NCBI RefSeq assembly: GCF_041434935.1
Contig: NZ_CP107964.1
Coordinates: forward strand, 4,092,001 to 4,156,000
Direction of reading: 5' to 3'
DNA length: 64,000 nucleotides
Source: Kitasatospora sp. NBC_00374
GTDB lineage: Bacteria; Actinomycetota; Actinomycetes; Streptomycetales; Streptomycetaceae
Shown in pieces: positions 16,086 through 24,062 of the stretch. The notes under the pieces were generated by a model, which searched no databases, was not told the DNA's origin, and was given only the letters and a program-made list of their open reading frames with translations. Position 1 is the first letter of the stretch; each line of letters starts with the position of its first letter. A program made the translations under genes and the position numbers.

Positions 16086-17635
16086 GCGCCGGCCTCCCCA
16101 CTGCGCGGGGGCAGCGTCGTCCCCCACGGATCCCGCTGCTCCGCCCGCGGCTCCGGCGGGAACCGCTCCGGACGGACCTGCTCGCGCGGATACGCGTCCC
16201 GCTGCGGCACCGGCTGCGGGTACGGGCCCGGCGGGTGCTCCCACGGCGGGAGCACCGCGTCCTGGACCGGCGCGGGCGGCTGCTCCCGCTCGGCCGCGCG
16301 GGCCCGGCCGCGCCGCCACCCGGGCAGGCCCGCCATCGCGACCAGGCCGGAGGCCAGATTGCCGGCGCCCCAGGCCCAGCCGAGCCAGACCAGGCCCCGG
16401 TGGGACCACAGCATGGCCAGCCCGATCGTCACCACCGCGTAGACCACGTTGCTGAACACCAGCGGCCCCATCCGCCGGGTGAGCTTCAGCGCGAAGCTGG
16501 CCCAGGTGTTCAGCGCCACGGCGAGCGCGCCGAGCGCCAGCACGGTGAGCAGCGGCCTCGCCTCGGCCGCGTAGGAGCCGCCGAACAGCCGCAGCAGCAG
16601 CCCGGCCCCCGCCGCGACGATCAGTGCGGCCGGCACCTGGACCGCGGTCATGATGGCCGCGGAGCGGCGCAGCAGCACGGAGAAGCGCGAGGGGTCGAGG
16701 CTGGCCTCCGCGAAGACCGCCTCCCCCACCGAGAACGACACCGCGTTCAGCAGACCCGCTATCTGGAAGGCCACGTAGTAGTAGCCCGCCGCGGCCGCCC
16801 CGAGCTGCTGGAGCACGATCAGCGGGGTCACCATCAGCGGCGCGAGGTTGAGCAGGCTGGAGATGTAGCTGGCGACGGAGAAGCTCAGCTGCTCCCGCAG
16901 CCGGGTGCCCCGGGCCAGGAAGTCGAAACGGAAGCCGAGCTTGCGGCGCATCAGCAGCAGCGAGGCGAAGGCCGCCGCCGCGTAGCCGCCGCCGGTCGCC
17001 CCGATGATGCCCACCGACCCGAATCCCACCAGGGCGACCGGCAGGGCCAGCTTGACCAGACCCTGCAGCAGCCCGTCGACCAGCACGTTGTACTGCGGCG
17101 CGCGGGCGCTGATGAACACCGAGTCGGTCAGCTGGTTCACCGCGGCGCACACGCAGAAGAGCACGAAACCCGCCGCCGCGGCGATGTGGTCCCGGACGAA
17201 CAGCAGCTTCTCCCCGTACAGCGGCAGCCCGAGCAGGTAGCCGGTGGCGACCAGGCAGGAGACCCCGGCCACCAGCGCGATGGACTGGGAGAGCTGGCCG
17301 TTGCGGGCGGTCTCCGGGGCGGGGAAGCGGATCAGGGTGCTGTTCAGGCCGAACAGGCTCAGATAGGCGATCAGCGTGGTGGCGGTGATCAGCGAGGTGG
17401 CCATGCCGACCTGCTGCGGGGAGTAGAAGCGGGCCACCACCACCCAGAACAGGAAGCCCAGCGCGGCCGTGGTCACCGTCGACGCCAGCAGGAAGAACGA
17501 ACTGCGGTAGACCTGGTCCGGCGGGCGGGCGTGCTTGCGGCGGTTCACCGTGCCGCCCGGCCCTCCCTCGGCCGTTCGACCGGCCGGTCGGCGCCCGGTC
17601 GGCTTGTCGCCGGGGCCGCCCCGGTGCCTAGCCAC
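16082..17635 (-). CDS. Wzx-like polysaccharide flippase (MOP superfamily)
   Basis: A 517-residue protein with about 12-14 hydrophobic segments from residue ~45 to ~440, the polysaccharide biosynthesis/RfbX pattern (RSSFFLLASTVTTAALGFLF, then FYSPQQVGMATSLI). The N-terminal 40 residues are basic and the C-terminal ~80 are Pro/Arg-rich and probably cytosolic. It would flip a lipid-linked repeat unit to the outer face. The GTG at 17635 is a best guess; GTG 29 codons later is the alternative. It separates the glycosyltransferases into a typical Wzx/Wzy-type layout. Confidence 0.87.
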   Translation of the reverse strand: MARHRGGPGDKPTGRRPAGRTAEGGPGGTVNRRKHARPPDQVYRSSFFLLASTVTTAALGFLFWVVVARFYSPQQVGMATSLITATTLIAYLSLFGLNSTLIRFPAPETARNGQLSQSIALVAGVSCLVATGYLLGLPLYGEKLLFVRDHIAAAAGFVLFCVCAAVNQLTDSVFISARAPQYNVLVDGLLQGLVKLALPVALVGFGSVGIIGATGGGYAAAAFASLLLMRRKLGFRFDFLARGTRLREQLSFSVASYISSLLNLAPLMVTPLIVLQQLGAAAAGYYYVAFQIAGLLNAVSFSVGEAVFAEASLDPSRFSVLLRRSAAIMTAVQVPAALIVAAGAGLLLRLFGGSYAAEARPLLTVLALGALAVALNTWASFALKLTRRMGPLVFSNVVYAVVTIGLAMLWSHRGLVWLGWAWGAGNLASGLVAMAGLPGWRRGRARAAEREQPPAPVQDAVLPPWEHPPGPYPQPVPQRDAYPREQVRPERFPPEPRAEQRDPWGTTLPPRSGEAGA

Positions 17636-17668
17636 GGGGGGACGCCTCGACCGCCCGGGCGGGCCGTC

Positions 17669-18811
17669 TCACGCCGCCTCCCGGTAGTGCCGGACCAGCG
17701 CGATCACATGCTCCTCCCACCCGAACGCCTCGACGGCGTGGTCACGAGAGTATCGCCCCATCCGCTCCCGCCTCGGAGCGTCCGCGGCCAGGGCCGTCAG
17801 GGCGGCGCGCAGCGCCTCGGCGTCCCGGGGCAGCAGCAGGACCTGCGAGCGGTCCAGCCCGTACGGGGCGTAGCCCGGGTCGTCCGTGGTGACCACCGGC
17901 AGGCCGGAGGCCATCGCCTCCTGGACGGTCAGCGGGAAGCCCTCGGCGGTCGACGGCAGCGCGAACACCGCGCAGGCGCGGTAGGCCTCGGCGAGCTCCT
18001 CGGACGCGAGCGCCCCCAGGTGGTGGACACCGGGACGGCCCGCCAGGGCAGCCGAGTCGCCGTCCCCCGCGAACACCAGGTCGTAGCCGGCCTGGGCGTC
18101 GTGGGCTGCCAGCAGCAGGTCGTAGCCCTTCTTGGGCACCAGCCGGCCGACGAAGAGCACCAGCGGCCGTTCCTCGGGCAGGCCGAGGCGCCGGCGGGCC
18201 AGCCGGCTCTCCTCGGCGCAGACGGCCGGGCGGAACAGCTCGGTGTCCACGCCGTTCGCGAGGTGCCGGGCCCGCTCGGGGCGGGCGCCGTACGCCCGCA
18301 CGAAGTCCGCGACGGTGGCGTTCAGGGTCAGCACCGCCCGCGCCCGGCGCAGCAGGGCCCGCCCCGCCGTCGCGTACACCGCCCGCTGGACCCCGCGCAC
18401 CAGCGCGGACGGGTGCTGCACCATCGCCACGTGCTGGGTGAGCAGGTGCGGGGTGCGGGTCAGCAGGGCGGCCAGGCCAGCCGTCCAGGAGGTCAGGTAG
18501 AGGCAGTCGTGCAGGTGCACCACGTCGGCCCACCGCGCCCAGCGCAGGGCGGCCGGCAGCGCGCCCGGGGACAGCACCGGGAACGGCACACCGGCTCGCT
18601 CGGCGCCGTTCCAGGCGGCGATCCGCACCACCCGTACGCCGTCCTCGACCAGGGCGGAGCCGCGCTCGCCGCTGGTGAGCACCGTGACGTCGACACCGCG
18701 GGCCGCGAGGCGGCCGGCCTCCTGGCGGACGACGTTCTCGATGCCGCCGACGTGCGGCGGGTAGTAGTGGCTGACGAGCAGTACCCGCAGCGGCCGGTCC
18801 GACGGGCTCAC
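17669..18811 (-). CDS. GT4 family glycosyltransferase
   Basis: A 380-residue GT-B enzyme with VLLVSHYYPPHVGGIENVV, LANGVDTELF, LVLFVGRLVPKKG and E-x7-E as EGFPLTVQE. Closely resembles the other GT4 members of the operon in the YYPPxxGG loop, suggesting that some arose by duplication. GTG start at 18811 overlaps the stop of the large membrane gene (GTGA); 33 bases separate it from the flippase gene. Confidence 0.9.
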   Translation of the reverse strand: MSPSDRPLRVLLVSHYYPPHVGGIENVVRQEAGRLAARGVDVTVLTSGERGSALVEDGVRVVRIAAWNGAERAGVPFPVLSPGALPAALRWARWADVVHLHDCLYLTSWTAGLAALLTRTPHLLTQHVAMVQHPSALVRGVQRAVYATAGRALLRRARAVLTLNATVADFVRAYGARPERARHLANGVDTELFRPAVCAEESRLARRRLGLPEERPLVLFVGRLVPKKGYDLLLAAHDAQAGYDLVFAGDGDSAALAGRPGVHHLGALASEELAEAYRACAVFALPSTAEGFPLTVQEAMASGLPVVTTDDPGYAPYGLDRSQVLLLPRDAEALRAALTALAADAPRRERMGRYSRDHAVEAFGWEEHVIALVRHYREAA

Positions 18812-21111
18812 TTGTAGACCCCCGATCCCTCGCTGCTGTAGATCTGGCTCTTGGTCCGGTCCAGCAGGTCCATCGGGTACCGGTAGGTCACCAGGTCACC
18901 CTGGTAGGAGAAGGTCACCTCACCGGTGCGCACCGTGGTGGAGCCCAGGACCACGTAGGGGTTGTAGCCGAGGACCGTGGGGAAGATGTCGCCGACCGCG
19001 GGGCCGGGGATGAGCGTCTGCACACGCCGGAACGTGTAGCCCTCGGCCTGGACCACCGGCAGCGGCCGCTGCCCCGCGGTGCGCTGCTGGAGCCAGTAGG
19101 TGGCCAGCCGCTCCTCGGTGCTCGGGTAGTAGATGTCGTAGTACTGGCCGGCGTTGTTCAGCTGGAGCTGCGCCGGGTAGCCGCCGAGAGCCTGCGGTAC
19201 GACGCCGGTGAGGTCCAGGAAGAGCAACGCCATGAACGTGCAGACCACCGGCACGGCCCGCCGCTTGGCCCAGCGCGCCAGCCAGAGCGTCCCGGCGGCG
19301 ATGAACGGGGCGAAGAAGAACAGCCCCTGCTGGAAGGCCCGGAGCACGCCGTAGTCGACCGAGAGCTGCGGCACCAGCGTCAGCAGCGCGATCAGGCCCA
19401 CCGCGCCCGCGGTCAGGGTGAACTGGTCCCTGGTCGGCTGGAATATCCGCCGCCGCGACCGGACCGTCACCACCACGCCGACCAGCAGCAGCAGCTGGAG
19501 CAGCTTCGCGCTGGACTGCCGCAGGAAGCCGTTCAGGCCCTCCACGCTCAGTCCGGTGGCCTGCAGCGCCCGGCCGGCCCTGGTGAGCGGGAGGCTGTCC
19601 TGCGGCACCACCGTGAGGGGGTAGGCGTCGACCGTCGCGAGCGGCAGGTAGTCGCCCGCCGCGCGCTTCGCGGCGGTCTCCCGCACGCTCCGCTCCCGGT
19701 AGTCGGCCAACCGCTGCTGCGGACTGGTGCTGCCGCCGCCCACGAGGCTGTACCGGGTGTCCGAGGACCCGCCCGACCCCTGGCCCAGGTGGAGGGCCTG
19801 CTGGACCGCGCCGCCGAGGGTACTGCGCAGCTGGCCGCCGGTGTGGGTGACCGGCCCGGCCCACAGCAGCGCCAGCACGGCCGGGGCCACCACCATCCAC
19901 CAGGTCACGAACGGCTTGGACTGGGCCAGCCGGCTGCGCCGCCGGGCCCGCTTGCGCCCGCGCCGACCGATCAGACGCCAGGTCAGGTCGACGGCGACGG
20001 CACCGGCGAGGGTCGCCACCACGACGTACGTCGTCGCGTAGTGCGAGAGCACCACGCCCGCCAGCAGCACCACGAACGCCAGCCGCCGGTTGAGCAGCGG
20101 CCGCCCGGAGTCCGTGAGCACCAGCAGGGTGCAACCGAGCAGCAGGAACGCGACCTCCTGCCGGCCGAGGAAGGTCATGTCGGTGAAGAAGGTCGGGAAG
20201 ACCATGAAGTACACGGCCGACAGCAGGGCCACGAACTGCGGCGCGACGTTGCGGACCGACCGGTACACCAGGACCGGCGTGAGCGCGAACAGCAGCGGCA
20301 GGACGAGCTTGAACACGTAGATGTCGGGGATGGCGGTGAGCCGGACCACGCTGACGGGCAGCAGGGTGATGCTCAGACAGGCGTTGTAGGCGTCCGGATA
20401 GGTCGAGACGCTCCACAGCGAGCCACCGAGGGTGAGCCGGAAGAACTCGTACTCGCGCTGGATGTCGTGCCCCGCGATGTACCAGCCGCGCAGCGAGTTC
20501 AGCAGCAGCAGCGCGGTCGCCGCCAGGTACAGCCCTGTCTCCAGGACCGGGACGCCGTAGCGCCGGCGTCGGACCAGCAGCATCAGCAGCAGCGCCGCGA
20601 CCGCCACCAGCGCGACCGCGCTGACCTTGCCGCTGAAGCCGTTGTTGAGCCGGACCGGCCCGGCCACCGACAGCACCAGCGCGAGCGCGCCGAGCCCGCC
20701 GACGGCCGCGGCCCCGGGCGGCAGAGCGGTGCGGCGCGGCCGCGGTTCCCGGTGCTCCTCGGGGACGAGGGCGCCGATCACCACGAGGGTCATCGCGAAC
20801 GCCCCGGCGAGCGGGACCCGGGTCAGGGGGTGGTCGGTACCGACCAGCGGCAGCAGGGTGTTCACGCCGAGGGCCACCACCAGGTCGGTGATGACGGCCA
20901 TGCCGACCGCGAGCATCAGGCTGCTGTCCCGGCCGGAGACCACCCGGGAGGCGACGCCCCGCCAGAGCACCACCGGCGCGCCCAGCAGCAGCCAGAGTCC
21001 GGCCAACGTGCGCGGCGCCCCGGGCACATGTGGCAGCGCCTCGACCACGCAGGCGAGCGCGATCCCGAGCAGTACGCCGTTGCGGCCACGGAGCAGGGAG
21101 GGCAGGCTCAT
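18808..21111 (-). CDS. Large membrane protein, GT-C/DUF2206-like (polymerase or lipid-donor glycosyltransferase)
   Basis: A 767-residue protein with about 14 membrane segments. After the first membrane block comes GWYIAGHDIQREYEFF, an acidic loop of the kind that holds catalytic residues in GT-C enzymes, followed by WSVSTYPDAYNACLSI. A large extracytoplasmic C-terminal part (YDIYYPSTEERLATYWL and onward) resembles DUF2206 proteins. It may polymerise repeat units (Wzy role) or add sugars from a polyprenyl donor on the outer face. No other polymerase candidate is present in the operon. It overlaps both neighbours by four bases. Confidence 0.75.
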   Translation of the reverse strand: MSLPSLLRGRNGVLLGIALACVVEALPHVPGAPRTLAGLWLLLGAPVVLWRGVASRVVSGRDSSLMLAVGMAVITDLVVALGVNTLLPLVGTDHPLTRVPLAGAFAMTLVVIGALVPEEHREPRPRRTALPPGAAAVGGLGALALVLSVAGPVRLNNGFSGKVSAVALVAVAALLLMLLVRRRRYGVPVLETGLYLAATALLLLNSLRGWYIAGHDIQREYEFFRLTLGGSLWSVSTYPDAYNACLSITLLPVSVVRLTAIPDIYVFKLVLPLLFALTPVLVYRSVRNVAPQFVALLSAVYFMVFPTFFTDMTFLGRQEVAFLLLGCTLLVLTDSGRPLLNRRLAFVVLLAGVVLSHYATTYVVVATLAGAVAVDLTWRLIGRRGRKRARRRSRLAQSKPFVTWWMVVAPAVLALLWAGPVTHTGGQLRSTLGGAVQQALHLGQGSGGSSDTRYSLVGGGSTSPQQRLADYRERSVRETAAKRAAGDYLPLATVDAYPLTVVPQDSLPLTRAGRALQATGLSVEGLNGFLRQSSAKLLQLLLLVGVVVTVRSRRRIFQPTRDQFTLTAGAVGLIALLTLVPQLSVDYGVLRAFQQGLFFFAPFIAAGTLWLARWAKRRAVPVVCTFMALLFLDLTGVVPQALGGYPAQLQLNNAGQYYDIYYPSTEERLATYWLQQRTAGQRPLPVVQAEGYTFRRVQTLIPGPAVGDIFPTVLGYNPYVVLGSTTVRTGEVTFSYQGDLVTYRYPMDLLDRTKSQIYSSEGSGVYK

Positions 21112-22235
21112 GCCGCGTCCCCCGTCCGTCCGGCGGGCGCGGACAGCGGCGCGACGCGGTCGTAGACCTGCTCGACCCGCTGCGCCACCGCCTCCCAGGA
21201 GTACCCGGGTGCCGCTTCGGCGCTGCGCCGGGCGAGCCGCAGCCGCAGCTCGGGGTCGGCGGCCAGGGCGTCGATCGCGGCGGCCAGCGCGGCCGGTTCC
21301 GGCTCGGCCAGCAGGCCGGTCCCGTCCAGCAGTTCACGGTTGCCGGGCACGGCGGTCGCCACCACCGGCAGCGCGGCGGCCATCGCCTCCAGTGCCGCCA
21401 GCGGCATGCCCTCCTTGTCCGAGGGGAGCACGAAGACGTCCGCCTGGGCGTAGGCGCGGACCAGTTCCTCGCCCAGCAGTCCGCCCGCGAACTCGACCCC
21501 GGTGAGGCCGAGCCGGTCGGCCTGGGCTGCCAGTTCCGTCCGCAGCTCGCCGTCGCCGACGATCCGCAGCGCGACCGGCCGCTTCAGCAGGCTGACCGCC
21601 TCCAGCAGGCGTCCGACGTTCTTCTGCGCACTGAGCCGGCCGACGAACAGCAGGCGCAGCGGCTCACCGGACGTCTCCCGCACCGGCATGAAGTACTCGG
21701 CTCCGACCCCGTTGGGCACCACGAAGACCCGCTGCGGCGCGACCCGGTAGCCGTCCCGGACGAAGGCCGCCTGGCTCTCGGTGAGCACGATCACCGCGGC
21801 CGCGGCGCGCAGCACCCGGCCGAGGACGTGCTTCTTGTAGAAGGGAAGGAGCCTGCCGAGCCGTCCGGAGGCGTCCACGTCCAGATGGAAGTGCAGGACG
21901 AACGGTCGGCGCCGGGCCAGCGCGGCCAGCGCCACCAGCTCGGGCATCAGCGCGTGCGCGTAGTGCAGGTGCAGCACGGCCGTCCGCGGCCCGGACAGCA
22001 GGGAGAACGGCAGGCCGGGGGCGATCGCGGTGTGCGCGACCTCGACCGCCCGGTGCCGCCGGACGAGGATCCGGCCGTCCCGGGAGCGGCGGGCGGCGCC
22101 GCCGGCGCCCAGTGCGGTCGTCACGACCCGGACCCGGTGCCGGCGGCCGAGCTGGTGCGAGAGCTGTTCCACCACGCGTTCCAGGCCACCGAGGTGGGGC
22201 GGGTAGTACGGGGTGACCTGCAGGACGGTGCGCAT
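21108..22235 (-). CDS. GT4 family glycosyltransferase
   Basis: A 375-residue GT-B enzyme: VLQVTPYYPPHLGGLERVVE at the start, VVPNGVGAEYF, LLFVGRLSAQKN, E-x7-E as EGMPLAALE. The ATG at 22235 is preferred over the TTG one codon upstream. It overlaps the next gene by four bases and follows the small membrane gene after 38 bases. A role in glycan assembly is inferred from context. Confidence 0.9.
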   Translation of the reverse strand: MRTVLQVTPYYPPHLGGLERVVEQLSHQLGRRHRVRVVTTALGAGGAARRSRDGRILVRRHRAVEVAHTAIAPGLPFSLLSGPRTAVLHLHYAHALMPELVALAALARRRPFVLHFHLDVDASGRLGRLLPFYKKHVLGRVLRAAAAVIVLTESQAAFVRDGYRVAPQRVFVVPNGVGAEYFMPVRETSGEPLRLLFVGRLSAQKNVGRLLEAVSLLKRPVALRIVGDGELRTELAAQADRLGLTGVEFAGGLLGEELVRAYAQADVFVLPSDKEGMPLAALEAMAAALPVVATAVPGNRELLDGTGLLAEPEPAALAAAIDALAADPELRLRLARRSAEAAPGYSWEAVAQRVEQVYDRVAPLSAPAGRTGDAA

Positions 22236-22273
22236 CAATCAGGCTTCCACGGCAGAGTCGGCTCGGTCGGCGG

Positions 22274-22870
22274 TCATGCTTTGCCCTCGGCGGCCTGCGG
22301 CTTCCCGAAGCGGAAGTGCAGCTTCTGCGGATGGCCCTTCAGTGCGACCCGGACCACCGCGACGTCCGCGTTGCTGGTCGCCAGCCGGGCCACCAGCGGC
22401 ACCGCGGTGCCGTCCCGGGGCGTCAGCGGCAGCGTGGTGGCGGTCACCGGCTTGCCTCCGGGGCCCTCCAGCACCACGTCCAGCTGGAACGACTTGATGC
22501 CGGTCCCGTGCGCGTTGACGGCGACGGGGACGACCACGGTGGCCCCTTCGAAGGTGGGTTCGGAGGTGAAGTACAGCTCGGTGAACGGGCTCGACTGCTT
22601 GGTGAACGACTGGCGCAGCACCTCGCGCGAGGCGGGCACCACCCAGGCGACCGCCACCGCCAGGCACACCGCGACCAGGCCGGCCGCAGGTCCGAGCAGC
22701 CGGCGTGACCTCAGCTGCGCGACGGCTCGGCGGCCCCGCCCGGTCGAGCGTCGCGAGGTGCGGGGCGCCGCGTGCGTCGGCTCGCTGTCGTCCACCGGGT
22801 CGGGCTCGTGCCGCGGCTCGTGCTCTTCCTCCTGCTGCTCGGGATCGGACGCGGAGAGCTGGTCGCTCAT
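22274..22870 (-). CDS. Single-pass membrane protein of the glycan operon, function unknown
   Basis: A 198-residue protein: ~55 acidic then basic N-terminal residues (DPEQQEEEHEPRHEPDP), one membrane segment (LLGPAAGLVAVCLAVAVAWV), and an extracytoplasmic beta-rich domain of ~115 residues (FTELYFTSEPTFEGATVVVP). The external part may have an immunoglobulin-like fold of the kind found in DUF1616-type proteins near glycosyltransferases, but I do not assign a family. It overlaps the GT2 gene by four bases, so it is likely a partner in polymer export or anchoring. Confidence 0.7.
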   Translation of the reverse strand: MSDQLSASDPEQQEEEHEPRHEPDPVDDSEPTHAAPRTSRRSTGRGRRAVAQLRSRRLLGPAAGLVAVCLAVAVAWVVPASREVLRQSFTKQSSPFTELYFTSEPTFEGATVVVPVAVNAHGTGIKSFQLDVVLEGPGGKPVTATTLPLTPRDGTAVPLVARLATSNADVAVVRVALKGHPQKLHFRFGKPQAAEGKA

Positions 22871-23688
22871 GCCGTCTCGTACCGCTTGGCGCGTGTGGTC
22901 TGCTTGGGCAGGCTGACGCCCCCGGCGGGGACGGGCTCCGCGGGAGCGGTCTCGACGGGGAGGGCCGCCGCACCGTCCGAGGCCGCGCCCGTGGCGGAGG
23001 CCGCGGGCTTGCGGAAGCGGTGCGCGAAGAGCTGTCGCAGGTTGGCCATCCCGTCGGGCAGTGCGTTGAGCTTCACCTCGCCGCCCCGGGTGCGGTACTC
23101 GATCGGCACCTCGGTGAACCGGTAGCCGGCCAGCGAGACCGCGTTCTTGATCTCCTGGGAGAAGGCCATGCCCCCGGAGCGGACGTCCAGCCCGTGCCAG
23201 ATGTAGCTCCGGAAGATCCACATGCCGGACTGGGAGTCCCGCAGCCCGTTGCGGAACAGCGTCCGGCTGAGGGTCGACAGCGCGTGGTTGGCCACGAAGT
23301 GCGAGGGCTTCATCGCCGCGCGGTTCTCCCGGCGCAGCCGATCCGTCGTCATGAACTCGACGTCCTGCTCGACCAGAGTCCGCAGCAGGTCCGGCAGGGC
23401 GTCGAAGGGGTACGTGCAGTCCGCGTCACCGGTGGCGATCACGTCTCCGGTCGCCGCCTCGAAACCGGCCTGGTAGGCGTTTCCGTAGCCGCGCTCGAGC
23501 TGGGTGACCACGCGTGCGCCGAGCTCCCGGGCCACGGTCGCGGTGTCGTCCGTCGATGCGTTGTCGACCACGACCACCTCGGTGTCCCACCCCGCGGCGG
23601 CGAGCTCGGCCACCGGGACCGATCCCATCACCGTCGGTAGGTTTGACGCCTCGTTGAGCGCGGGAATGACGATCGACAGCGTGTTCAC
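22867..23688 (-). CDS. GT2 family glycosyltransferase, first gene of glycan operon
   Basis: A 273-residue GT-A enzyme: SIVIPALNEASNLP, VVVDNASTDDTA, and the metal-binding TGDADCTYPFD. It belongs to the dolichyl-phosphate mannosyltransferase/DPM1-like branch, so it could make a polyprenyl-phosphate sugar that feeds the GT-C protein downstream. The C-terminal ~50 residues are Ala/Pro-rich. The GTG start at 23688 is backed by GGGGGAG four bases upstream. It is the promoter-proximal gene, and no priming sugar-phosphate transferase (WbaP or WecA type) is visible nearby. Confidence 0.9.
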   Translation of the reverse strand: MNTLSIVIPALNEASNLPTVMGSVPVAELAAAGWDTEVVVVDNASTDDTATVARELGARVVTQLERGYGNAYQAGFEAATGDVIATGDADCTYPFDALPDLLRTLVEQDVEFMTTDRLRRENRAAMKPSHFVANHALSTLSRTLFRNGLRDSQSGMWIFRSYIWHGLDVRSGGMAFSQEIKNAVSLAGYRFTEVPIEYRTRGGEVKLNALPDGMANLRQLFAHRFRKPAASATGAASDGAAALPVETAPAEPVPAGGVSLPKQTTRAKRYETA

Positions 23689-23785
23689 GTAACTCCCCCT
23701 GGAAATGGCTTCGTCGTACAGGACCAGTCCGTCCCCGCCCGACGTCGTGCGGGCGGCCCCGGCCGTCCGCAGGCCATGGGGAAAG

Positions 23786-23808
23786 GCCGCAACCGGCCCG
23801 GTTGCGGC
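23786..23808. promoter_or_regulatory. 23-base palindrome in the glycan operon leader
   Basis: GCCGCAACCGG and CCGGTTGCGGC are perfect inverted copies separated by a single C, about 100 bases upstream of the first operon gene. The one-base centre makes an RNA hairpin less natural than a binding site for a dimeric protein. Confidence 0.5.
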
Positions 23809-23846
23809 ACACACGGAGATCAGGAACGGCCGGCCGGCCACCCGCC

Positions 23847-23862
23847 GATCAGTTGACTGATC
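23847..23862. promoter_or_regulatory. 16-base palindrome upstream of the glycan operon
   Basis: GATCAGT and ACTGATC are perfect inverted copies around TG, about 160 bases from the GT2 start. The AT content here is much higher than the surroundings. The 23689-24062 interval has no supportable gene; it also contains a GGCCCC/GGGGCC stem near 24013-24031 that may end the LamG gene. Confidence 0.45.
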
Positions 23863-24062
23863 AGAGCGTTCGGTTGCTGCGTGTGCCCATCGAGTACTGC
23901 CGAAACACCCGCGACCCTGGTGGATTCCTGTCCCTGGCCGCCCGTCCCGTGACCACCCTGTGACGGTACGACAGGAGGAGCATAGGGTATACGGCAATGC
24001 CGCCGCGGAGGGGGCCCCCCCTTCCGGGGCCGGGTCCGCGCGGCATCGACCGTACGGGCGGC

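Noticed and set aside
20090..22916. Plus-strand frames opposite the glycan operon
   Set aside because: Low-complexity shadow translations without start signals.
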